A stretch of 64,000 nucleotides of DNA from Streptomyces sp. DH-12. Its GTDB lineage: Bacteria > Actinomycetota > Actinomycetes > Streptomycetales > Streptomycetaceae. The notes beneath the pieces were generated by a model that searched no databases, had not been told where the DNA came from, and was given only the letters and a program-made list of their open reading frames with translations. Below are positions 55,074 through 64,000 of the stretch, piece after piece (within the stretch, counting starts at the first letter, position 1; every line of letters begins with the position of its first letter). The stretch lies in the NCBI RefSeq assembly GCF_002899455.1, contig NZ_PPFB01000001.1, positions 6,642,501 through 6,706,500 of the forward strand, given 5' to 3'. The position numbers were made by a program, and so were the translations under genes.

Positions 55074-58000
55074 ATGGACCAGCCTGTGCCGAGCGACGAC
55101 CTCCTTGCCCGCGTCATCGACTGCATCGCCGAAGTCCTCGGCACACCACCCCACGAGGTCGCACGGACCACTCCGCTCGCGGCCCTGGGGCTCGAATCGT
55201 TCACCGCGGTGCGGCTGAGGCGGAGGATCCGCGAACGCACCGGCCAGGACCTGCCGTTGACCGCCCTTCTGGGTGACGGCGCGACGGCCCGTGCGGTGGC
55301 GGACCGTCTGCTCGCCGGTCGCACGCCGGAGAAGGCCACCGATCCCGAGCCCCTCGGTGCCGAGGGCCGGGCGGGGGCGGAACCCGGCGGTGCACGGAAC
55401 GACGAGGAAGCGGAGGAGGAGTACTTCCCCCTGACGCCCATTCAGGCCTCGTACCTGGCCGGGCGGGCCGAGGGCATGCCGCTGGGCGGAGTGGCCACCT
55501 TCTACTACTACGAGTACGACCGCACACCCGGCGGCACGGACCCGTTCGTGGACGTGGCCCGGCTGGAAGCCGCCTGGAACCGACTGGTCGACCACCACCC
55601 GATGCTGCGTATGACGGTGGACGACCGGGGCCGCCAGCGCATCGCAGCCACTCCCGGCCCCTACCGGATCGGCGTCACCGACCTGCGGGGCGAGTCCGCC
55701 GGACAGGTGAGGGAAACGTTGTCCGCCCAGCGTCGGGAGCGCTCCCACCAGAACCGGCCCACGGAGTCGTGGCCGTTGTTCGACATCCACGCCACCCTGC
55801 TGCCCGACGGGCGGACCCGGCTGCACATCGGCGTGGACGTGCTCCTGACCGATCTCACCGGCTGGATGCTGCTGATGCGTCAGTGGGGCCGCCTCGTCGC
55901 GGACCCCGACCACCGGCTTCCCGAGCCGGCAGCCCGGTTCGCCGACCTCCAGCGCGCCCGCTCGAGGGACCCGGAGTGGGCGGCCCGGCGCGCCCGCGAC
56001 CACGCCTACTGGGCCGAACGAGCCCCCGAACTGCCGCCGCCGCCGCGGCTGCCCCTGCTGCGCGACCCCGCCGACACCACCCCGCCCCGCTTCGTCCGCT
56101 CCGCCGCCGAACTCGACGCCGGAACCTGGACCCGGCTACGAGCCCGGTGCACCGAGCACGCGGTCACGCCGACCGCGGCCCTGCTCGCGGCCTTCGCCGT
56201 CGTCCTCGGCCGGTGGGGAGCCGGGGAACGGATCTGCCTCAACACCACCCTGTTCGACCGCCCGGAGGACGAGAGCGGGGCCGAGGGGGTGGTCGGCGAC
56301 TTCACCACCACCGCCCTGGTCGGCACGCCGCGCTTCGACCCCGCCGGCTGGAAGGGCTTCGCCGACTACGCCACCGCCGTCAACCGCCGCTTCTGGGAGG
56401 ACCTGGACCACCGGTCCGTGTCCGGCGTCGAGGTGCTCAGGGAGCTGCGGGGGCAGGAGCCGCCGTCGGCGGGAGCCCTCAGCCACCCGGTGGTGTTCAC
56501 CAGCGGGGTGGGTCTCGCGGGCGCCGGGGAGCCTCCGGCGTCCTGGATCGGACAGGAGGTGTACGGCATCTCCCAGACCCCGCAGGTCCTGCTCGACCAC
56601 ATCGTGTGGGACGAGGGCGGACGCCTCCGCCTGGCCTGGGACGCCGTCGAGGGGGCGTTCCCCGACGGCTGGGTACCGGCCCTGCTCGACGCCTTCGTAC
56701 GCCTGCTCCACACCCTGACGGACCCCGACGCCTGGCACGACGCCACCCTGGGCTGGGACCCGTCCTTCCACCCCGAAGAGCCCCTGGACGCGGTGCCCTT
56801 CCCGAACGCGGGCCCCCTGCTGCACGATCCGGTCACCGACGCGGCCCGGCGGCATCCGCGACGGCCCGCCCTGCGCACCTCCTCCACCACCGTCACCCAC
56901 GCCCGCCTCGCGGACAACGCCGCCGCCACCGCGGCACTGCTGGCCGCGCACGGGGTGGGGCCCGGCGACATGGTCGCCGTCGCCTGCGAGAAGGGCACCG
57001 CGCAGATCACCGCCGTACTCGGCGTCAGCCTGAGCGGAGCGGGCTACCTGCCGGTCGAACCCTCCTGGCCGGCCGCGCGGATCACCGCCGTCTGCGAGCG
57101 GGCCGGGGTCCGGCACGCGCTGACCGGCCGCGGTGTGAGGACCGACTGGCCCGAAGGCGTCACCGTCCACCGCCTGACCGCCGCGGGGCGCCCCGCCCGC
57201 ACCGCCGCGGGCTCCACCGGTCCCGCGGCGCCGCTCACGGTCCCACGGCCCGAGGACATCGCCTACACCATCTTCACCTCGGGTTCCACCGGCAGCCCCA
57301 AGGGCGTGGAGATCGAGCACCGGGCCGCGCGCACGACCGTCGACGACATCGTCGACCGGTTCGCCATCGGCCCCGACGACCGGGTGCTGGCGCTGTCGGC
57401 ACTCAGCTTCGACCTGTCCGTGTTCGACATCTACGGCGTCCTCGGCGCCGGCGGCTGCCTGGTGCTGCCCGACCCCGCCCGGCAGCGCGACCCGCAGCAC
57501 TGGCTCGAACAGGCCGGCCGGCACGGCGTCACCGTGTGGAACACCGCGCCCGCCCTGCTCGAAATGCTCGTCGAGTACGCGGAGATGGAACCGGAGGAGG
57601 CCACCGGGGCGCTGCGCACCCTGCGCCTGGTGATGCTCTCCGGTGACTGGATCCCCCTGACCCTGCCCGACCGGCTGCGACGACTGGCCCCCCAGGCGGA
57701 GGTGATGAGCCTGGGCGGAGCCACCGAGGCGTCCATCTGGTCCATCACTCATCCGGTGGGACACGTCGATCCGGGGTGGCGCAGCATCCCCTACGGCCGG
57801 GCGCTGCGCGGCCAGAGCTTCTTCGTCCTCGACGAGGACGGCGCGCCCTGCCCGGTGGGCGAGGCGGGGGAGCTGTTCATCGGCGGCGACGGGCTGGCCC
57901 GCGGCTACACCGCCGATCCGGTCCAGACCGCCGAGAGGTTCGCCGTCCACCCCGTACTGGGCCGCCGGCTGTACCGCACCGGGGACCTCGGCCGGTGGAC

Positions 58001-59138
58001 CGCCGAGGGCGCCATCGAGTTCCTCGGGCGCGTCGACCGGCAGGTGAAGATCCGCGGGCACCGCATCGAACTGGGCGAGGTGGAGGCGGTGCTGGCCCGC
58101 CATCCGGCGGTCCGCCAGTGCGTGGTGTCGTCGGTACGCGGCCCCGACGGACGGCCACGACTGGTGGCGCACCTCGCGCCCCGGGGCGCGAGCGAACCGC
58201 CGGCCGCCCAGGAGCTGGCGGACGTCCTGCGCGAACGGCTGCCCGACTACATGGTGCCCAGCCGGTTCGTGATCCTGGACCAGCTGCCGGTGACGGCCAA
58301 CGGCAAGATCGACCACGCGGCGCTGACCGCCCCGCCCGCCGATGACCGGACCACCGACGCCGACGGGCCGGCCCCGGTCGCCGAGGCGGCGGCCGAGCCC
58401 ACCGCGACACCGCGTACGGTCCCGGCCGGAGCCGCCGCCGAGTCCGCTCCGGGCGGGGACTGGGTCGCCGCCGCGCTGGCCGAGGCGACCACCCTGGGCC
58501 TGGAGGCCGCCGTCGTGGTCCGGCCCGGACGTCTCCGGCCGGACCAGGCGCTGGAGGCGTCGGCCCGATGGCTCCGGCACGTGGCGCGAACCGCCGACGG
58601 CGAAGCCGCAGTGCCGCTCCTGGGCCCCGGAGGACTGGCGGAGGTGGTCTGCCGCCCCCGGGCAGGGGACTCCCCGACGCCCTCCCCGTCCACCGGTCCG
58701 GCGTCCGGCGCCCCGGCCCCGGAACGGTACGGCACCGGACCGGACCAGGAACCCCGGCACCGCGGGCCGGGCCCGGCCGCGCCCGTGGCGCCGGCCGTGC
58801 TGGAGGCCCTGACCGGCATCCTGGCCGACTTCACGGACGTGCCGGTGACACCCGACAGCACCTTCAAGGAGCTGGGGGCCACCTCCCTCACCCTGGTCCT
58901 CACCCACCGCAGGCTCCGGGAGGGCATCGCGCCCCGGCTCGCACTGGCGGACATGTTCGAACACCCCACCGTCGCGGCCCTGGCCGCCCGCATCACCGCC
59001 CAGAACGCCCCGGACACCGACCGGGCCGCCACCGTCGCCGGCGCCGTCAGGCCCCCCGCCTCCCAGCGGTCCGAACGGCCCACGCGCAGAACGTCCCGCG
59101 TCGCCGCACGCGCCCTGGCCGAGGAGACCGCACGATGA
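55074..59138 (+). CDS. NRPS: carrier-Cy-A(Cys)-X-PCP, HMWP2/PchE-like
   Basis: A 1,354-residue synthetase. Domains: N-terminal aryl/peptidyl carrier (Ser about 42 in LGLESFTAV); cyclisation domain (about 120-560) with the DxxxxD motif DVLLTDLTGW, at residues 255 and 260, instead of a condensation HHxxxDG; adenylation domain (about 590-1080; TIFTSGSTGSPKGVEIEH, and TANGKID at its end). Specificity residues around SFDLSVFDIYG, VWNTAPALLEML, MLSGDWI and ASIWSITH fit a cysteine code (DLF-N...IW-K). A linker block of unknown kind (about 1125-1190) and a final carrier (Ser about 1268, ELGATSLTLV) follow. It should condense cysteine onto an acyl or aryl starter and cyclise it to a thiazoline. ATG 55074 has GGAG at 55065; GTG 55041 is the alternative. 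Confidence 0.93.
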   Translation: MDQPVPSDDLLARVIDCIAEVLGTPPHEVARTTPLAALGLESFTAVRLRRRIRERTGQDLPLTALLGDGATARAVADRLLAGRTPEKATDPEPLGAEGRAGAEPGGARNDEEAEEEYFPLTPIQASYLAGRAEGMPLGGVATFYYYEYDRTPGGTDPFVDVARLEAAWNRLVDHHPMLRMTVDDRGRQRIAATPGPYRIGVTDLRGESAGQVRETLSAQRRERSHQNRPTESWPLFDIHATLLPDGRTRLHIGVDVLLTDLTGWMLLMRQWGRLVADPDHRLPEPAARFADLQRARSRDPEWAARRARDHAYWAERAPELPPPPRLPLLRDPADTTPPRFVRSAAELDAGTWTRLRARCTEHAVTPTAALLAAFAVVLGRWGAGERICLNTTLFDRPEDESGAEGVVGDFTTTALVGTPRFDPAGWKGFADYATAVNRRFWEDLDHRSVSGVEVLRELRGQEPPSAGALSHPVVFTSGVGLAGAGEPPASWIGQEVYGISQTPQVLLDHIVWDEGGRLRLAWDAVEGAFPDGWVPALLDAFVRLLHTLTDPDAWHDATLGWDPSFHPEEPLDAVPFPNAGPLLHDPVTDAARRHPRRPALRTSSTTVTHARLADNAAATAALLAAHGVGPGDMVAVACEKGTAQITAVLGVSLSGAGYLPVEPSWPAARITAVCERAGVRHALTGRGVRTDWPEGVTVHRLTAAGRPARTAAGSTGPAAPLTVPRPEDIAYTIFTSGSTGSPKGVEIEHRAARTTVDDIVDRFAIGPDDRVLALSALSFDLSVFDIYGVLGAGGCLVLPDPARQRDPQHWLEQAGRHGVTVWNTAPALLEMLVEYAEMEPEEATGALRTLRLVMLSGDWIPLTLPDRLRRLAPQAEVMSLGGATEASIWSITHPVGHVDPGWRSIPYGRALRGQSFFVLDEDGAPCPVGEAGELFIGGDGLARGYTADPVQTAERFAVHPVLGRRLYRTGDLGRWTAEGAIEFLGRVDRQVKIRGHRIELGEVEAVLARHPAVRQCVVSSVRGPDGRPRLVAHLAPRGASEPPAAQELADVLRERLPDYMVPSRFVILDQLPVTANGKIDHAALTAPPADDRTTDADGPAPVAEAAAEPTATPRTVPAGAAAESAPGGDWVAAALAEATTLGLEAAVVVRPGRLRPDQALEASARWLRHVARTADGEAAVPLLGPGGLAEVVCRPRAGDSPTPSPSTGPASGAPAPERYGTGPDQEPRHRGPGPAAPVAPAVLEALTGILADFTDVPVTPDSTFKELGATSLTLVLTHRRLREGIAPRLALADMFEHPTVAALAARITAQNAPDTDRAATVAGAVRPPASQRSERPTRRTSRVAARALAEETAR

Positions 59139-62100
59139 CCGAACCGACTTCCTCCCGGGCGGACACGCCGGACACGCCCCGGCCCGACCACGAGGCCGGC
59201 GACGACCTGATCGCGGTCACCGCCCTGGACTGCCGGTTCCCCGGAGCCCCCGACACGGCGGCCTACTGGGACCTGCTCGTCGGCGGCCGCAGCGGACTGA
59301 CCCGGCACGACGAGCGGGAACTGGCCGAACGCGGCGTCCCGGCGAGGCTGCTGGCCAACCCCGCCCACATACCCGTCAGCGGGGTCATCGACGGACAGGA
59401 CCGGTTCGATCCCGAGCCGTTCGGCCTGACCGACGCCGAAGCGGCCGTGATGGACCCCCAGCAGAGGCTCTTCCTCGAAGCGTGCCTGCGCGCCCTGGAG
59501 AGCGCCGGACACGGCGGCGGCGCCGGCGCGGGCGCCGTGGGCGTCTTCGCCGGCGCCGCCCACAGCGACTACCTCGCCCGCAACCTCGCCGACCGGTACG
59601 CCGCCTCCGCCACCGATCCCGTCGGCAGCCTCCAGGCGGCCCTCGCGGGCGTGGCCGACTACCTCCCCCTGCACGTCGCGCACCGCCTCGCGCTCACCGG
59701 ACCCGCCGTCGCGGTCGGCACCGCCTGCTCGACCTCGCTGGTGGCCGTGCACATGGCGGCTCAGTCCCTGCTGGCGGGGGAGTGCGACACCGCCCTCGCC
59801 GGCGGCGCCTCCCTGATCGTCCCGCAGGGCAGGGGCTACCTCCACGTCCCCGACGGCATCTTCTCCGCCGACGGGCGCGTACGGACCTTCTCCGCCGAGG
59901 GCACCGGCATCGTGCACACCCAGGGCGTCGGTGTGGCCGTCCTGCGGCGGCTGCGCGACGCCCTCGCCGACGGCGACCCGGTGCTGGCCGTCCTGCACGG
60001 CTCCGCCGTCAACAACGACGGCGGCGACCGCACCGGCTTCACCGCCCCCTCGCCGCGCGGACAGGCCCGCGTGGTCTCCGAGGCGCTCGCGGTGGCCGGT
60101 CTCACGCCCGGGGACATCACCTACGTCGAGGCCCACGGCACCGCCACCCGCCTCGGCGACGTGGTGGAGGTCGCCGCGCTGCGCCGCGTGTTCGGCGACA
60201 CCGGCCCGGCCTGGTGCGCCCTGGGCTCGGTCAAGAGCAACATCGGGCACGCCAACGCGGCCGCGGGCATCGCCGGTTTCGCCAAGACCGTCCTCGCCCT
60301 GCACCACGGCGTACTGCCGCCCACCCTGGACGCCCTGCCCCTCAACCCCGACCTCCGGCTGGACGACTCGCCCTTCACCGTCGTCCACGAGGCCACCGAC
60401 TGGACCGGGCCCCGGTACGCGGGCGTCAGCTCCTTCGGCATCGGCGGCACCAACTGCCACGTCGTCCTGGGCAGCGCCCCCGTCCGTCCGGAGCCGCCCG
60501 CCGATCCGCGCCCGCAGCTCGCCCTGCTCAGCGCGCACCGCGACGACGCCCTCGCCCGCCTCACCGAGGCCACCGCGACCGCCCTCCACACCATGGAGGT
60601 CGCGCCCGCCGACGCGGCCCACACCCTGCACACAGGCCGCGCGACGCTGCCGTACCGCGCCGCCGCGGTGATCACCGGGGCGGCGGAGACCGACAGCCGC
60701 GCCCTGCGCGCCGCCCCGCGGCGCCGCCCCGGTCCCACCCCGTCCCGGATCGTGCTGGCCTTCCCCGGCGGAGGAGCGCAGTACGCGGGCATGGGTCGCG
60801 AACTGTGCGCGGAGGAAGAGGAGTTCTACCGCACCGTGCGCGAGTGCGCCGATCTCTTCGACGACGGGACCGGTACCGGCCTCACCGCGCTGATCACCGC
60901 CGACCCGTCCGACGAGCACGCGCGCCGGCTGCTGCGCGACCCCGCCCACGGACTGCCCGCCCTGTTCACCGTCTCCCTCGCCGCCGCGCGCACGCTGCGC
61001 TCCTGGGGCGTCGAGCCGGACGCGGTGGTCGGTCACAGCCTCGGCGAGTACGTGGCCGCCGTGCTGTCCGGTGCCCTGTCCCTGCCCGACGCCGCGACAC
61101 TGGTGGCGGTCCGCTCGCGCGGCATGTCCCGGGCGGCCGGCGGCGGGGTGATGCTGACGGTCCCGCTGACCGAGCGGCAGACCCTCGCCCTGCTCGCCGA
61201 CCACCCGGAACTGGACCTGGCCGCGGTCAACGGCCCGCGGTCCTGTGTGGTGTCCGGACCCTCGCCGGCCGTGGCCGAAGCGGAGCGCGTCCTGACCGCA
61301 CGCGGCGAGCGCACCGTGCGGCTCTCGCTCGACGCGGCCGCCCACTCGCGCCTGGTCGACCCCGTCCTGCCCGAACTGCGCGCGGCCGCCAGGACCGTCC
61401 GGGCGCGTGTTCCCGGCATCCCGCTCGCCACCACCCTCACCGGGAGACTGCTGGACACCGCTCCCGGTGCCGACCACTGGGTGGCGCACCTGCGCTCCAC
61501 CGTGCGCTTCTCCGACGCCCTGGCCACCGCCCTGGGCGAAGGGCCGGCCGTCCTCGTCCAGGCGGGACCCGGCGGTGCACTGCTCCAACTGGCCCGTCAG
61601 CAGGGACACCGGCAGCTCCTGGCCACCCTGGCCGCCTTCCCCGACCGCGAGCAGCCCGGCGGAGGACGGGCCGCGCTGCTGGCGGCCGCCGGAGAACTGT
61701 GGACGCACGGAGTCCCCCTGGACGCCGCGGCCCTGCACCGTCCGGGGCGCCGCCGTGTCGTCCTGCCGGGCCTGCCCATGGAGCGCCGCAGACTGTGGAT
61801 CGATCCGCCGGCCGCCACCGCGTCGGCCACCGCGCAGGCCGGTACGGCGGCCGGCCCCGGCCACGGCGCCGGGCAGGCAGCCCCGGACGAGTCCGAGCCC
61901 TTCCAGCTGCCCGTCTGGCGGCGCACGCCCCCCGTCGAGACGGACCCGTCGGCGCTGCGGGGCCGCTGGCTGGTGGACGGTCCGCCCGGCTCGCCGTCGG
62001 CCGAGCGGGTGCGCGCCGCGCTCGCCGCCGCCGGCGCCCGCACCGTCACCCTCGGCGAGGCGCTCGCGGACCCCGGCACCCCGTGCGAGGGCATCGTCGT

Positions 62101-64000
62101 GATCGGCCCGTACGGTGACACCGGCGACGACCCGGCGGAGACCGTCAGCGCGTCGGTCCTGCACTACGCGGAGGTGGCACGGGCCGCCGCCTCCTGGGCG
62201 CACCGCACCTGCCTGCTGCACCTCAGCCACAACGCCCAGCAGGTGGAGAGCACCGACCGGCCGGCGGCCCACGTCGCCGCCGGCCTCGCCGTGCCCCGCG
62301 TTCTCGCCCAGGAGTTCCCGGGCCTGCGCTGGCGCTCGGTGGACCTGCCGGCCGGCCCGCCGCACGCCGACGACGTCCGGGCCGTGCCGGCGGAGGCCGC
62401 CGACCTGCTGGCGGGAGGCCCCAACGGCATCGAGTGCGCCCTGCGCGGCGGACACCGCTGGACGCGCGGCATCACCCCCTGGCGGCCGTCCGCACCCGCG
62501 CCGGACACGGACGGCCCGGCCGCCACCGACGGCGGAACGGGCACGGCGGTGATCCTCGGCGGACTCGGGGACGTGGGCCTGGCCCTGGCGGGGCACCTGG
62601 CCCGCTCCGGGCGGCGGGTCGTGGTGACCGGCCGCACCGGGCTCCCCCCGGACCCCGCCCCCGGCAGCACCGAAGCCGAACGGGCGGAGACGATCCGTGC
62701 CCTGCGGGACTCCGGCGCCGACATCGAGGTCCGTGCCGCGGACGCCGCGGACACCGCCGCCACGACGGAACTGCTGCGGGAACTGACCGACCGCGACGGC
62801 CCGCTGGACCTGGTCGTGCACGCCGCCGGCGTGGTCGCCTCCGCCGCCGTCGCGCCGTTGCGGGCCACCGAGGAGCGGGCCGTGCGCGCGCACGCGCACG
62901 CCAAGGTCACCGCGGCCCTCGCGGTGCGCGACGCCGTGCACGGCCTGCCGCCCGGCCGCCGCCCGGCCACCGTCCTGCTGATGTCCTCCGCCACGGCGTT
63001 CGTCGGAGGCCTCGGCCTCGCCCCCTACGCCGCCGTCAACCGCTACCTGGACGCCCTCGCCGAACACGAGCACCACGCGGACCCGGACGCACCCCGCTGG
63101 ATCAGCGTGGCCTGGGACGGCTGGCGCGTCGGGCCCGGCCGGAGCGAACGCACCGTCGCCTCCCGGCACTCGATCGGCCTGGCGGACGGCATGCGCACCG
63201 TGGACCGTCTGCTGGCGCTCGCGGCCGGCGGCCGTGTCCCGGCCTCCGTCGCCGTCTCGCCGGCCGACCTCGCGCCCCGCACCGCGGGCACGCCCACCGC
63301 CGTACCCGTCTCCGTCGCTCCGGCTCCCGGCGCGCCCACGGCGGAGCTGCGGGCCGGTGCGGGATTCACCACCGGGGCGGAGACACTCCTGGCGGAGGTC
63401 TGGTCGGACCTGCTGGGCTTCCCCGTCACCGACCGTGACGCCGACTTCTTCGCCCTCGGCGGGCACTCCCTGCTGGCCACCCGCATGCTCGCCCGGCTGC
63501 GCGACGACCACGGTGCCGACCTGCGGCTGCAGGACCTGCTCGCCCGGCCCACCATCGCGGCCCTGGCCCCGATGCTGCCCGGCGGGGAATCCCGGCGGGA
63601 TCCCGCCGCGCCCCGGACCGCGGGCGTTCCCTCCTCGCAACCCGGGGACGGCCCCCGGGAGTTCCCCCTCACCCGGGTGCAGCACGCCTACTGGGTCGGT
63701 GGATCGGGCGGTTACCGCCTCGGCGACGTCCCGTGCTCCTTCCACCTGGAGTACGACTGTCCCGGCCTGGACACCGACCGCTACGAAACGGCGTGGAACG
63801 CGGTCGTCGCCCGCCACCCGATGCTGCGCGCGGTCGTCTCACCGGAAGGCCGCAACCGGGTGCTCGACAAGGTGCCCCCCTACCGGATCCGGGTGCAGGA
63901 CCTGACGAAGGACGACGACGCCGAGCGCGCCCGGAAGCTGGAGCGCGTGCGCACCCGCATGGTGCGCCGCGAACCCCGCCCGGGCCGCTGGCCCCTGGTC
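59135..64000 (+). CDS. PKS-NRPS: KS-AT-KR-ACP-Cy..., HMWP1-like (3' end outside window)
   Basis: ATG 59135 overlaps the NRPS stop as ATGA, and the frame is still open at the window end (more than 1,620 residues). Domains: KS (active Cys about 196 in VGTACSTSLVAVH, EAHGTATR, NIGHANAAAG); AT (about 540-870, GHSLGEYVAA and AAHSRLVDPVL); KR (about 950-1370, ILGGLGDVGLALAGHLA, catalytic Tyr in APYAAVNRYLDAL); ACP (Ser about 1447, FFALGGHSLLATRML); then the start of a second Cy domain (FPLTRVQHAYWVGG). No methyltransferase domain lies between AT and KR, unlike yersiniabactin HMWP1. It should add a reduced malonate unit and lead to another thiazoline. The remaining domains and release enzyme lie outside. 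Confidence 0.93.
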   Translation, partial: MTEPTSSRADTPDTPRPDHEAGDDLIAVTALDCRFPGAPDTAAYWDLLVGGRSGLTRHDERELAERGVPARLLANPAHIPVSGVIDGQDRFDPEPFGLTDAEAAVMDPQQRLFLEACLRALESAGHGGGAGAGAVGVFAGAAHSDYLARNLADRYAASATDPVGSLQAALAGVADYLPLHVAHRLALTGPAVAVGTACSTSLVAVHMAAQSLLAGECDTALAGGASLIVPQGRGYLHVPDGIFSADGRVRTFSAEGTGIVHTQGVGVAVLRRLRDALADGDPVLAVLHGSAVNNDGGDRTGFTAPSPRGQARVVSEALAVAGLTPGDITYVEAHGTATRLGDVVEVAALRRVFGDTGPAWCALGSVKSNIGHANAAAGIAGFAKTVLALHHGVLPPTLDALPLNPDLRLDDSPFTVVHEATDWTGPRYAGVSSFGIGGTNCHVVLGSAPVRPEPPADPRPQLALLSAHRDDALARLTEATATALHTMEVAPADAAHTLHTGRATLPYRAAAVITGAAETDSRALRAAPRRRPGPTPSRIVLAFPGGGAQYAGMGRELCAEEEEFYRTVRECADLFDDGTGTGLTALITADPSDEHARRLLRDPAHGLPALFTVSLAAARTLRSWGVEPDAVVGHSLGEYVAAVLSGALSLPDAATLVAVRSRGMSRAAGGGVMLTVPLTERQTLALLADHPELDLAAVNGPRSCVVSGPSPAVAEAERVLTARGERTVRLSLDAAAHSRLVDPVLPELRAAARTVRARVPGIPLATTLTGRLLDTAPGADHWVAHLRSTVRFSDALATALGEGPAVLVQAGPGGALLQLARQQGHRQLLATLAAFPDREQPGGGRAALLAAAGELWTHGVPLDAAALHRPGRRRVVLPGLPMERRRLWIDPPAATASATAQAGTAAGPGHGAGQAAPDESEPFQLPVWRRTPPVETDPSALRGRWLVDGPPGSPSAERVRAALAAAGARTVTLGEALADPGTPCEGIVVIGPYGDTGDDPAETVSASVLHYAEVARAAASWAHRTCLLHLSHNAQQVESTDRPAAHVAAGLAVPRVLAQEFPGLRWRSVDLPAGPPHADDVRAVPAEAADLLAGGPNGIECALRGGHRWTRGITPWRPSAPAPDTDGPAATDGGTGTAVILGGLGDVGLALAGHLARSGRRVVVTGRTGLPPDPAPGSTEAERAETIRALRDSGADIEVRAADAADTAATTELLRELTDRDGPLDLVVHAAGVVASAAVAPLRATEERAVRAHAHAKVTAALAVRDAVHGLPPGRRPATVLLMSSATAFVGGLGLAPYAAVNRYLDALAEHEHHADPDAPRWISVAWDGWRVGPGRSERTVASRHSIGLADGMRTVDRLLALAAGGRVPASVAVSPADLAPRTAGTPTAVPVSVAPAPGAPTAELRAGAGFTTGAETLLAEVWSDLLGFPVTDRDADFFALGGHSLLATRMLARLRDDHGADLRLQDLLARPTIAALAPMLPGGESRRDPAAPRTAGVPSSQPGDGPREFPLTRVQHAYWVGGSGGYRLGDVPCSFHLEYDCPGLDTDRYETAWNAVVARHPMLRAVVSPEGRNRVLDKVPPYRIRVQDLTKDDDAERARKLERVRTRMVRREPRPGRWPLV

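Noticed and set aside
55041-55074. GTG 55041 as start of the NRPS
   Set aside because: The ribosome-like GGGGAG abuts the codon with no spacing, whereas ATG 55074 has GGAG at a normal 5-base distance and still keeps the whole carrier domain.
58247-63817. Very long open frame (1,856 codons) on the minus strand under the NRPS/PKS genes
   Set aside because: It lies opposite strongly recognisable synthetase domains, has Gly/Arg/Val-rich low-complexity composition and no domain pattern. It is a GC-rich shadow.

Overview
This is high-GC actinobacterial chromosome and almost certainly Streptomyces. Nearly all codons end in G or C, GTG/TTG starts are common, and short stop/start overlaps are frequent. 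The window also carries a complete whiE-type spore-pigment polyketide locus. All product names come from reading the translated sequence and recognising motifs; no database search was run.

Left part (1-13,000). A catabolic operon runs off the left edge: aldehyde dehydrogenase, cupin, ABM-domain protein and a GntR regulator. Next comes a graveyard of broken genes (2,987-4,560): a GMC oxidoreductase tail joined to a truncated IS3 element, direct repeats, and fragments of an iron-siderophore-type ABC importer. A haem-type membrane reductase follows. Then a cobalamin riboswitch precedes a [2Fe-2S] ferredoxin-like protein and a FhuF-type Fe-S protein. Beyond are a decayed metE and a CmtR-like metal sensor with its cation transporter, then a SUKH-domain protein, a DUF5133 protein and a GPP34 protein.

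Middle (13,400-48,700). The spore-pigment locus (15,643-22,834) has seven co-directional genes: SchA/CurD-like ORFI, cupin, KS-alpha, KS-beta, ACP, aromatase and cyclase. A divergent FAD hydroxylase and a flanking O-methyltransferase complete it. After it come ordinary chromosomal genes: GAPDH, SseB, MarR and ArsR-like regulators, a fluoride-channel pair, fatty acid desaturase, FadR-type regulator plus asparaginase, D-Ala-D-Ala carboxypeptidase, acetyl-esterase, molybdopterin oxidoreductase plus ferredoxin reductase, PrmC-like methyltransferase, a PAS/GAF/PP2C phosphatase, an old-yellow-enzyme-type reductase with a PadR regulator and a clear palindromic operator, an FN3 lipoprotein, a GH75 chitosanase and a dhaKLM operon.

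Right part (49,400-64,000). This looks like a zinc-limitation island. Three AT-rich Zur-type palindromes lie upstream of two stand-alone methyltransferases and of a large NRPS/PKS assembly line. Between them are a duplicated His-rich protein, decayed copies of a CobW-type metallochaperone and of ribosomal protein S18, and an UPF0718 permease with its TIGR03943 partner. The assembly line reads carrier-Cy-A(Cys-like)-X-PCP, then KS-AT-KR-ACP-Cy, and runs off the right edge. It resembles the yersiniabactin synthetases HMWP2 and HMWP1. Together these point to a Zur-controlled thiazoline metallophore (zincophore candidate), the most interesting system in the window.
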